DNA of 64,000 nt from Halorubrum sp. BV1 (GTDB lineage: Archaea; Halobacteriota; Halobacteria; Halobacteriales; Haloferacaceae). Made by a program: the position numbers and the translations under genes. The notes beneath the pieces were generated by a model. The model did not search any database, was not told the DNA's origin, and worked only from the letters and a program-made list of their open reading frames with translations. Shown here piece by piece: positions 16,596 to 23,716 of the stretch. The stretch lies in NCBI RefSeq assembly GCF_000746205.1, contig NZ_JQKV01000002.1, positions 620,001 through 684,000 on the forward strand, read 5' to 3'. Positions within the stretch are counted from its first letter, which is position 1. Each line of letters starts with the position of its first letter.

Positions 16596-17492
16596 ATGAG
16601 CACGCCCGAACGAGTCGTCGACATCGAATGTGAGACCGGTGAGGGGCCGCTGTGGCATCCCGACGACGAACGGCTCTACTGGTGTGACATCCCGAAAGGG
16701 CGGATCTATCGCTACGATCCGGCGGTCGACGACTACGAGTGCGTCTATCGGGACGACAACGAGCGGATCGGCGGCTTCACCATCCAGCGGGACGGGTCGC
16801 TGTTGCTGTTCCAAGAGGCGGGTGCGGTCCGGCGGCTCTCTCGGGGTGACTGGACGGCTGAAACCGTCCTCGATCCGGACCCCGACCGGTTTCACGAGCG
16901 GTTCAACGATGTCACCGCGGACCCGGAGGGGCGGGTTTTCGCCGGCGTCATGCCGGACACCGAGCGCGGACTCCCCGGACAGCTGTACCGGCTGGACACC
17001 GACGGGACAGTCACTCTCGTCCGGGAGTCCTGCGTGCTCCCGAACGGGATGGGGTTCACGCCCGACCTGTCGCACCTGTACTTCACCGACACCTGCGAAG
17101 TCGACCCGGCGGAACCGGGGTACATCTACCGATACGACTACGACCGCGCGAGCGGGAGACTGTCCGACCCGGAGGTGTTCGTCGACGCGAGCGACATCGA
17201 CGGGTACCCCGACGGGATGACGGTCGACAGCGAGGGGCACGTCTGGTCGGCGTTCTGGGACGGGAGCGCTATCCACCGGTTCGCGCCCGACGGGACCCAC
17301 GAGCGGACCATCTCGTTTGACGCTCGGAAGGTGTCGTCGCTGACCTTCGCCGGCGACGACTACGACTCGGCGTACGTGACGACGGCGTGCGTCGACACCC
17401 GCGAAACCGAAGGCGCGGGCGCGGGAAGCCTCTACCGCGTGGATCTCGGTGTGACCGGTCGGCCCGAGTTCCGCTCCGCGATCGACCTCTGA
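16596..17492 (+). CDS. SMP-30/gluconolactonase-family sugar lactonase
   Basis: A 298-residue six-bladed beta-propeller protein of the SMP-30/LRE family. The metal ligands are visible: Glu in TGEGPLWHP (E16), Asn in VLPNGMGF and the probable catalytic base Asp in GYPDGMTVDSEGHVW. These enzymes open aldonolactones with a divalent metal. The gene lies between the ABC importer genes and the UxuA homologue, whose stop is close in convergent orientation. In Haloferax pentose oxidation the lactonase XacC belongs to this type of enzyme, so it could act on xylono-, arabinono- or deoxyhexono-lactones. Confidence 0.82.
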   Translation: MSTPERVVDIECETGEGPLWHPDDERLYWCDIPKGRIYRYDPAVDDYECVYRDDNERIGGFTIQRDGSLLLFQEAGAVRRLSRGDWTAETVLDPDPDRFHERFNDVTADPEGRVFAGVMPDTERGLPGQLYRLDTDGTVTLVRESCVLPNGMGFTPDLSHLYFTDTCEVDPAEPGYIYRYDYDRASGRLSDPEVFVDASDIDGYPDGMTVDSEGHVWSAFWDGSAIHRFAPDGTHERTISFDARKVSSLTFAGDDYDSAYVTTACVDTRETEGAGAGSLYRVDLGVTGRPEFRSAIDL

Positions 17493-17498
17493 CCGGCG

Positions 17499-18464
17499 TT
17501 AACCCTCGGCTTGGACCTGTTCTCGCAGTCCGCGCATGTATCCGATGGCGAACAGGCGCCCGTTCGTGTGGTAGCCGGGGTTGGAGTTGTCCTCGCCGGC
17601 CATCGTCGGGACGTGGTCGGGTCGCATCGGGACGTCGTCGCCGACGTGGCGTTCGTAGGCTCGCATCGCGGCGAGCATGTCGGTCGGTCCGTCGTCGTGC
17701 CACGTCTCGACGAAGCTGTCGGCGTCGCCCTCGATGTCACGGAAGTGAACGAAGTTGATTCGGTCGCCGAACCGCGCTATCGTCTCTGGAATGTCCGCCC
17801 CCATCGCGGCGAAGTTACCCTGACAGAACGTGATACCGTTGTATTCGCTGTCGTAGATGTCCAGCACGCGGTCGTAGTTCTCGACGCTCGTAACGATACG
17901 AGGGATGTCACGCAGCGACGCTCGGGGCGGGTCGTCGGGGTGGAGGCCGAGTTTCACCCCCGCCTCCTCCGCGACGGGGACGACCTCCTGCAGGAAGTGT
18001 TCTAACCCCTCCCAGAGGTCCTCGTGTGTGGCGTCGGGGAGCGTCTCGGGACCACCGTGGGTCTTGGTGATATCGAACTCGGTGACGGAGGAACCACCGC
18101 GGGCCTCGACGTGGGCCGCAGTCCGCGCCCAACGGACGCCCGCCATCCAGTCGTAGCAGACCACCGGGATACCGACCTCCCCGCAGTTCCGGAGGAACCG
18201 TTTGAAGACCGCGATATCTTCGTCCCGGCCCTCACGGCCGAGGCGGACGCGATCCGAGATGGGAACGCTTCCCTCTAGGACGGAGAAGTTCAATCCGACG
18301 TCGGACAGCCAGTTCGAGAGCCCCTGCAGGTCGTCGTAGGTCCACTGCGTCCGACCGTCGCCGATCTCGAGCGGGTGGATGACGGCGTCTGTGACACCCA
18401 TCTGTCGGGCGAGGTGCCAGCGTTCGTCCGGTTCGTGTGGCAGTATGAGTGCGGGCGAAACCAT
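17499..18464 (-). CDS. uxuA: UxuA-type D-mannonate dehydratase homologue
   Basis: A 321-residue TIM-barrel protein of the UxuA family, which converts D-mannonate to 2-keto-3-deoxygluconate. The probable metal ligands H175 (LHPDDPP), C214 (FCQGN), H240 (FVHFRD) and D283 (RPDH) keep the spacing I recall for Escherichia coli UxuA. The motif CYDWMAGVRWART replaces the usual CYNFMPVFDWTRT type. It is shorter than the bacterial enzyme (about 390 residues). ATG 18464 lies 27 bases from a TATA-like gtattag. The product KDG would feed the KDG kinase and KDPG aldolase encoded at 3.7-5.3 kb. The altered motif leaves room for another aldonate substrate. Confidence 0.75.
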   Translation of the reverse strand: MVSPALILPHEPDERWHLARQMGVTDAVIHPLEIGDGRTQWTYDDLQGLSNWLSDVGLNFSVLEGSVPISDRVRLGREGRDEDIAVFKRFLRNCGEVGIPVVCYDWMAGVRWARTAAHVEARGGSSVTEFDITKTHGGPETLPDATHEDLWEGLEHFLQEVVPVAEEAGVKLGLHPDDPPRASLRDIPRIVTSVENYDRVLDIYDSEYNGITFCQGNFAAMGADIPETIARFGDRINFVHFRDIEGDADSFVETWHDDGPTDMLAAMRAYERHVGDDVPMRPDHVPTMAGEDNSNPGYHTNGRLFAIGYMRGLREQVQAEG

Positions 18465-18547
18465 ATGTTCCGGTCGTGTGCGGACCACTAATACCCACCG
18501 CCGTCGCCGCCGTAACGCTGATTTGTCCGCCCCGAGACGATTGGCGT
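18465..18547. promoter_or_regulatory. Divergent promoters for uxuA homologue and mutarotase
   Basis: An 83-base divergent region with two TATA-like boxes at the right distances: gtattag on the minus strand about 27 bases before 18464, and tgatttgt (about 18515-18522) 29 bases before 18548. The layout suggests shared control of the mannonate dehydratase and the deoxysugar mutarotase. Confidence 0.5.
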
Positions 18548-18892
18548 ATGGCAGATACCGAGCGCGCCGTCTACGTCCAGCGACTCGACCCCGACCAGCG
18601 CGAGGCGTACGTCGAAGCCCACGACGACGTCCCCGAGGGAGTGACTGACGCGATGGAACGTGGGGGAGTCGAAACGTTCGAACTGTACGTCCGCGACGAT
18701 ATCGCGGTCTGTATCCTAGAATGTGCAGATCTCGATGCCTATCTCGAGGCCGTCGACGGCGACGAGGCCGTCGCCGACTGGGAGCGGTACACCAGCCGAT
18801 TCAAACAGTCGGGCGTCGACGCCGATGCCGACCCGAAAGACGGCATCCCGTTCATGGAGCGGGTCTGGCGGTTCGACCCCGACGCCGAATGA
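18548..18892 (+). CDS. L-rhamnose/L-fucose mutarotase family protein
   Basis: A 114-residue protein of the RhaM/FucU-like (DUF718, dimeric alpha+beta barrel) family. Visible features: YVQRLDPDQREAYVEAHDDV at the N-terminus with the family His, and PFMERVWRFDPDAE at the C-terminus matching the mutarotase MxxVxxL/F end. Length agrees with L-rhamnose mutarotase (about 104 residues). The enzyme interconverts alpha and beta anomers so that an anomer-specific dehydrogenase can act. It is the most substrate-telling gene of the island because the family is largely restricted to L-rhamnose and L-fucose. It converges with the aldo-keto reductase gene. Confidence 0.8.
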   Translation: MADTERAVYVQRLDPDQREAYVEAHDDVPEGVTDAMERGGVETFELYVRDDIAVCILECADLDAYLEAVDGDEAVADWERYTSRFKQSGVDADADPKDGIPFMERVWRFDPDAE

Positions 18893-18919
18893 GACACGGC
18901 GGGTCGCGAGGCGGCCCCG

Positions 18920-19945
18920 TCAGTGTCCCCAGAGGTTCCCGTCGGGGTCGTACCGCGCATCCATGATGCGGTCCCACTGGGCGTCCGAGAGGTCGATATC
19001 GGTCGCCGCGACGTTCTCGTCGAGTTGGTCGACCGTACGGGCCCCGACGATAGGGATACAGGTGATCTCGTCCCAGTCCATCAGCCAGCGCAGGGATACC
19101 TGTGCGGGCGTGGCGTCGACCTCCGTCGCGACAGTCCGGATCTCATCGAGCACGTGCCAGCCCCGCTCGGAGAGGTAGTAGTCGTCGAAGAAGTCGTCGA
19201 AGCTCCCCCGAGACCCGTCGGGAGCCTCGACCGCTTCCGGGTCGTCCGGATCAGCGCGTTCGTACTTCCCAGTGAGGAAGCCACCCGCAAGCGGTGAGTA
19301 CGGACAGACCGCGATGTCTTGGTCGGCACAGACATCGAGGTACTCTTTCACGTCGTCGTAGTAGCCGGCGTGGTGAAGCGGCTGTGTCACCTCGAACTGT
19401 TCGAGGCCCTCCGTATCGGACTTCCAGAGGGCCTTGGTCAGTTGCCAGGCCGCCATAGTGGAGGCACCGAGGTAGTGGACTTTCCCCTCGCGCACGAGGT
19501 CGTTTAGTGTCCGCAGGGTCTCCTCGATGTCGCTGTTCTCGTCCCAACGGTGAATGTAGTACAGGTCCAGATAGTCGGTCCCGAGGCGATCCAACGTCCC
19601 TTCGACCTGAGCGCGGATGTGCTTGCGGCCCAGTCCGGAATCGTTCGGACCGGGCTCACCCCACCCGTCGAACGGGAAGTACACCTTCGAGGCGATGACG
19701 AAGTCCGTCCGGTCGTGGTCCGCAAGCCACTCTCCGATGTACTCCTCGCTGGTCCCGTGTGGTGAGCCGTAGACGTTCGCCGTGTCGATGAAGTTGACAC
19801 CGCGATCCCAGGCCGCGTCCAGCAGTTCGTGGGCCTCCTCTCGCCCAGTCTCGACCACGCCGTTTGTCTCCTTGCCGAAGCGCCACGTCCCGAGACAGAG
19901 CTCCGAGACGCGAGTCCCCGTACTGCCGAGCTGTCGATAGTCCAT
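18920..19945 (-). CDS. Aldo-keto reductase (candidate sugar dehydrogenase)
   Basis: A 341-residue aldo-keto reductase with the catalytic tetrad D54, Y59 (FIDTANVYG), K87 (VIASKVYF) and the His of LYYIHRWD. AKRs of this group act on aldoses and keto-sugars and include bacterial and plant L-galactose/L-fucose dehydrogenases. The start MDYRQLGSTGTRVSELCLG at 19945 is the usual AKR N-terminus; the upstream extension to 20020 overlaps the SDR gene. It is third in an FAH-SDR-AKR minus-strand run (46-base gap to the SDR). It may oxidise the deoxysugar or reduce the lactaldehyde-type product. Confidence 0.78.
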   Translation of the reverse strand: MDYRQLGSTGTRVSELCLGTWRFGKETNGVVETGREEAHELLDAAWDRGVNFIDTANVYGSPHGTSEEYIGEWLADHDRTDFVIASKVYFPFDGWGEPGPNDSGLGRKHIRAQVEGTLDRLGTDYLDLYYIHRWDENSDIEETLRTLNDLVREGKVHYLGASTMAAWQLTKALWKSDTEGLEQFEVTQPLHHAGYYDDVKEYLDVCADQDIAVCPYSPLAGGFLTGKYERADPDDPEAVEAPDGSRGSFDDFFDDYYLSERGWHVLDEIRTVATEVDATPAQVSLRWLMDWDEITCIPIVGARTVDQLDENVAATDIDLSDAQWDRIMDARYDPDGNLWGH

Positions 19946-19991
19946 CGTATCACCGGTGCGAACGGCGCTGTAAAACTGTTTCGCCGAACTG

Positions 19992-20780
19992 TCACAGCCC
20001 GCTGTGTGCGAGCCAGCCACCGTCGACCGGGAGGTTCACACCGGTGATGAACGCCGCCTCGTCGCTGGCGAGGAACACGGCGGCGTCGCCGACATCTTCA
20101 GGTTTCCCGAACCGGGGCAAAAGCGTATGTTCTTCGGCCTTGGCGACGTCCTCGTCGGTGTTGATGTCCTGCAGCGGCGTCTCGATGTATCCGGGATTGA
20201 TACAGTTGACTCGGACGCCGTCCTCGCCCAGTTCTATCGCTAAGTCCCGGGTCATGTTGACGACGCCGCCTTTCGCCGCCGCGTACGGTGGCCCCCCGCC
20301 GCCTTCGAAGCCTCGCACGGAGCCGATGTTGATTATCTGTCCGCGGCGTTCGACGAGGTGCGGGACCGCGAACTTGGCGCAGTAGAACGCCCCGCTCAGG
20401 TCGATGTCGATGGACCGCTGCCACTCCTCGATGGTCGTCGACTGCGAATCCCCGACGATCTGGATGCCGGCGTTGTTGACGAGGACGTCGATGCCGCCGT
20501 ACGTATCGACCGCACTCTCGATCATCGCGGCGACGCTGTCGGGATCGCCGACGTCAGTTTCGACGTACGTGGCCTCGCCGGGCGTTTCCTCGGTGATAAC
20601 GACGTCCGTCGGGGTGGTCACGTCGCTGTCGTATCGGGCACCCTGCTTCGGCTCCCGCTGGATGTCGGCTACAACGACGTTCGCGCCCTCGTCGCCGAAT
20701 CGTCGTGCGATGCCGCGTCCGATGCCACTCGCCGCGCCGGTGACGACGACCGTTCGATCGGTGTGTCGCGTTCTGGACAT
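19992..20780 (-). CDS. Short-chain dehydrogenase (2-keto-3-deoxy-L-rhamnonate/fuconate dehydrogenase candidate)
   Basis: A 262-residue classical SDR: TGAASGIGRGIA cofactor motif near residues 14-25, NNAG motif, catalytic Ser in INIGSVRGF and Y-x-x-x-K in PPYAAAKGG, and a GVNLPVDGGWL end. An internal insert near residue 45-65 (GARYDSDVTTPTDVVITEE) is longer than usual. It lies 20 bases behind the FAH-family gene, the exact pairing found in diketo-hydrolase pathways, where the SDR oxidises C4 of a 2-keto-3-deoxy-6-deoxyhexonate and the FAH protein cleaves the 2,4-diketo product. The sugar dehydrogenase role is the alternative. Confidence 0.75.
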   Translation of the reverse strand: MSRTRHTDRTVVVTGAASGIGRGIARRFGDEGANVVVADIQREPKQGARYDSDVTTPTDVVITEETPGEATYVETDVGDPDSVAAMIESAVDTYGGIDVLVNNAGIQIVGDSQSTTIEEWQRSIDIDLSGAFYCAKFAVPHLVERRGQIINIGSVRGFEGGGGPPYAAAKGGVVNMTRDLAIELGEDGVRVNCINPGYIETPLQDINTDEDVAKAEEHTLLPRFGKPEDVGDAAVFLASDEAAFITGVNLPVDGGWLAHSGL

Positions 20781-20800
20781 GGTGTGCGGTTTCTCGGTCG

Positions 20801-21649
20801 TCAGTCTCGCTCGGCGACGACGGGATTCGTCAGTGTCCCAATGCCTTCGATTTCGACGTCGACCGAATCACCCGGTTCGAGCAGCTCCGGCGGGTCGCGG
20901 AAGATGCCGACTCCGCCGGGGGTCCCCGTCGAAATAACATCGCCCGGGCGAAGCGTCGTAATTCCGCTGATGTAGGAGACGACCGATTCGACGCCGAAAA
21001 TGAACTCCTCGGTGTTCGACGACTGCATCGTCTCGCCGTTGACGCGGCAGGCCACGTCTAGGCTCTCCGGGTCGAGTCGTTCGTCGGGGACCAGCGTCGG
21101 CCCCATCGGTGCGAAGGTGTCGTAACTCTTCCCACGGAAGAACTGGCCGTCGTCGAACTGTGCGTCCCGTCCGCTCACGTCGTTGATCGCGGTGTAGCCG
21201 GCGATGTAGTCGCGCGCATCTGCGGTCGAGACGTCCTTTGCGGTTCGGCCGATGACCACGCCGAGCTCGACTTCGAAGTCGACCTCGTCAAGTTCGGCGG
21301 GGTGGACGATCGGATCGCCGGGATTGGTGACCGCGGTTCCCGACTTCCCGAACAGGAGGGGGCGTTCGGGTACGTCCTCGTCCTGCTCTTCCGCGTGGTC
21401 GTGGTAGTTCAGTCCCACGCAGATGATCTTGCCCGGCCGTGGAACCGGGGCGAGGAGATTCGCTTCCGACACGGGGACGGCTTGTGCGGCCATCGCATCG
21501 GCGGCGTCTTCCACGACTCGGAGGAAGCCCTCGTCGGTCAACTGTTGGTACGTGACCGTTTCTCTGAGTCCCGCCAGTGGAATGATCTCCGCGTCGCGGC
21601 GGATACCCCATGCTGGTGAACCGCTGGTCGTGTATCTGACGAACTGCAT
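20801..21649 (-). CDS. FAH-family hydrolase (2,4-diketo-3-deoxy-acid hydrolase or keto-deoxy-pentonate dehydratase)
   Basis: A 282-residue fumarylacetoacetate hydrolase-family protein. The metal-binding core is present: DEVDFEVELGVVIGR (E-x-E ligands), the VGLNYHDHAEE segment near residue 80, and TGTPGGVGIF near residue 245. Two roles fit: hydrolysis of 2,4-diketo-3-deoxy-L-rhamnonate/fuconate to pyruvate and lactate, supported by the adjacent SDR and nearby mutarotase; or the XacE-type dehydration of 2-keto-3-deoxyxylonate, supported by the xylose genes at the left of the island. I favour the first. ATG 21649 is preferred over GTG 21652. Confidence 0.75.
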   Translation of the reverse strand: MQFVRYTTSGSPAWGIRRDAEIIPLAGLRETVTYQQLTDEGFLRVVEDAADAMAAQAVPVSEANLLAPVPRPGKIICVGLNYHDHAEEQDEDVPERPLLFGKSGTAVTNPGDPIVHPAELDEVDFEVELGVVIGRTAKDVSTADARDYIAGYTAINDVSGRDAQFDDGQFFRGKSYDTFAPMGPTLVPDERLDPESLDVACRVNGETMQSSNTEEFIFGVESVVSYISGITTLRPGDVISTGTPGGVGIFRDPPELLEPGDSVDVEIEGIGTLTNPVVAERD

Positions 21650-22413
21650 CACCGGCTACTGTCGAGCGCTTCTAGGTAACTGTTGTGGTCACTTGCTATC
21701 ATGGATCGCTGCTCCGGTGAACTCCGCACTCGTTAGTGAGTGTTCGTAGCTGTGCTGAAACGAGAGTATTTCACAATGTATGTCTACTCGTGTAGTGCGT
21801 TGTGCATGATTCCACCAGACAACGGGAAAGTGCAACCACGCTTCCGCAATCGACGAACCGAGATGATCAGGAGTATTTGAAATAATATACTTTCCTTATC
21901 TTATAATTTTTGTTATATGTATGGCTGGCTTTCTGAATTCGGATCTCTGATGCAGTAACTGCAGGTTTCACAGCAGCGACCGCCGATCACATCGTCTGCG
22001 TTATCGACGAGAGACAGAGCGTTTTCGATCTCGTGTTTCCCGGCTGATGCAGTGAACGATTCTCATGTGATCGGAGCCATACGTGGCGAAACCAGCGTAT
22101 TTCGGAGTGTATCTGCTCGTCTTCGAAACGACTGCGGCGTACAGCCAACACTGCTCGTCGGTGGTTCGGATCGCGTTCGTGTTGACCGCAACGCGATCTG
22201 ACCCTCACCATCTGCTGGCTATCGCTCGGTCTTTTGCATCTACGTGCGAACGGAAACACGACGTGGGTCGATAGCCAATTAATCAAAAGTAATAATTGTA
22301 TTTGAATTTGTCACGATAACACGGTGGGTAGGTATCGATCGGTGAGTCAGCGACCGCTCTGATCGGACTCGGAAACGGCGCGGTCGCGAGACGTGGCCGG
22401 TTACACCACTTGC
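21650..22413. other. 760-base gene-free region with AT-rich tract and transposase relic
   Basis: This gap between the sugar island and the signalling cluster has no intact gene. It holds an AT-rich tract at about 21878-21922 (aataatatac, cttataatttttgttatatg), a decayed IS6-type transposase (see 21950-22275), and another AT-rich patch at 22277-22310. Base composition is far below that of the neighbouring genes, which fits mobile DNA. Confidence 0.6.
21950..22275 (-). pseudogene. Decayed IS6-family (ISH-type) transposase
   Basis: Translating the minus strand from about 22192 gives VAVN...AIRTTDEQCWLYAAV, recalling the VAVDET...NG...WLYAAVD catalytic-core entry of haloarchaeal IS6-type DDE transposases. 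After a shift of frame near 22062 the strand continues KHEIENALSLVDNADDVIG, matching the following EKHDVEDA-FLVD-A segment of the same family. There are in-frame stops and at least one frameshift, and the first catalytic Asp is lost (DET became NTN). Terminal inverted repeats are not apparent. It marks a past insertion at the island boundary. Confidence 0.6.
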
Positions 22414-23622
22414 TCAGGCCGATGGCGCGTGCGGAAGGTGCATCCGGACGATCGTTCCGGTCGGTTCGTTCGCCTCGAACGACAGCGTCCCATCCGACGC
22501 ATCGACCACCCATTTGATGAACCACAGGCCGACGCCCTGCCCGTGGGTGAGCGAGTCCTCATCGGCCCGCTCAAGCGCCTTGAGTTCGATCGCGGGAATT
22601 CCCGGTCCCGTGTCAGCGATCTCGACGGTGACCCGGTCGGCCGCCGCGCGGACGCGGATGCGCACTGTCAGCTCGGAGTCGGGGGCGTGGACCAACGCGT
22701 TATGGAGCGCTTCGATGATGGCCGACCCGATAAGTGGGTGCGCTACGACGGGGGCGGCGTCTGGCGTCTCAAGCGTCACTCGGTCGGGCGTGGAGAGCAC
22801 GGCGTCCGAAATAAGAGACGCCCGGATGAAGACGGCAACGTCGACGGTTGTCGTCTCGGAGCCGAACAGCCTCTCCGAATCGAGCTGAATCAGCTTTTCA
22901 GTGTGGGTTCGGAGCCGATCAAGGGCCGCTGTTGATCGGCGGTACCAGTCGCGACTCTGGTCGCTTGTGAGGTCCATCTCGACGAACTCCAGTCCGCCGA
23001 GCGCGACGTTCAACTCGTTGCGGACGTTGTGCCGTAACACCCGATTGAGCACGCGAAGCCGTTGATTGAGCTGTCTGGTCTGTCGGTACTCTGATTCGAG
23101 TGACTGCTGATAGAAAGCCAGCGAATCGAACCCGAAGCCGATCGGGACCCCCACGATTGCCCCGGCACTCATCGCGGCAGTGAACGCGAACAGCCAATCG
23201 AAGGTCGACTGCAGTTTGTCAGCCTCTAATAACAGCACCATAGCGACCGTTCCCGTCGCAGTCGCCATTAACAGAACGGCCATCAGCGTGCCAGCCGCCT
23301 GTTTCTCTGCCGGCCGGGCCGCGAGGGTCGTCCAATAGCCACACACCGCGAGAAACGCCGCCGTGACCCCTGGAACGATCGTCTGCAGGATATCACTCAA
23401 CGGGGCTCCCAGAGCTGGCAGCTGGATCGCAGCAAGCACGCCAAATACGAGTGACAGGCCATACAGGACGACCGGCGGCGGAGCTGGAATCAACGTGTAG
23501 CCGGACACGAACTCCTCCAACAGCGATTGGGCGAAGCGCCCCCGACGCGTCACGAATGTCCTCGACAGGCTCGACCGACGGAGCGATTGCTCGGGTCCAT
23601 CAGTCGATCCGTCTGTGTCCAT
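22414..23622 (-). CDS. Membrane-bound sensor histidine kinase
   Basis: A 402-residue kinase with about four hydrophobic segments in residues 50-165, no extracellular sensor domain of note, then a coiled linker, an H-box LNRVLRHNVRNELNVALG near residue 195, and an HATPase domain with the N-box EALHNALVHA, G1 DTGPGIP and G2 GQGVGLWFIKWVV. It probably senses through its membrane domain. The start codon lies about 27 bases from a TATA-like gatataacc. No receiver gene is adjacent. It heads a set of four kinases and a transducer in 12 kb. Confidence 0.85.
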   Translation of the reverse strand: MDTDGSTDGPEQSLRRSSLSRTFVTRRGRFAQSLLEEFVSGYTLIPAPPPVVLYGLSLVFGVLAAIQLPALGAPLSDILQTIVPGVTAAFLAVCGYWTTLAARPAEKQAAGTLMAVLLMATATGTVAMVLLLEADKLQSTFDWLFAFTAAMSAGAIVGVPIGFGFDSLAFYQQSLESEYRQTRQLNQRLRVLNRVLRHNVRNELNVALGGLEFVEMDLTSDQSRDWYRRSTAALDRLRTHTEKLIQLDSERLFGSETTTVDVAVFIRASLISDAVLSTPDRVTLETPDAAPVVAHPLIGSAIIEALHNALVHAPDSELTVRIRVRAAADRVTVEIADTGPGIPAIELKALERADEDSLTHGQGVGLWFIKWVVDASDGTLSFEANEPTGTIVRMHLPHAPSA

Positions 23623-23641
23623 ATCACCATATCAAATTCCA

Positions 23642-23652
23642 ACCGGTTATAT
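23642..23652 (-). promoter_or_regulatory. TATA-like box for the membrane histidine kinase
   Basis: On the minus strand gatataaccgg is centred about 27 bases before the ATG at 23622. It overlaps the palindrome aaccggtt (23641-23648), which could bind a dimeric regulator. Confidence 0.5.
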
Positions 23653-23716
23653 CGGTCCCGTCTGGTTTTTATACCCAGTGGGCGATGTCGCGTGCTGATT
23701 CGTCGAGGACAACGAC

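Noticed and set aside
22083..22274. A 63-codon plus-strand frame in the island boundary gap
   Set aside because: The opposite strand here carries a recognisable IS6-type transposase relic, which explains the apparent coding signal.
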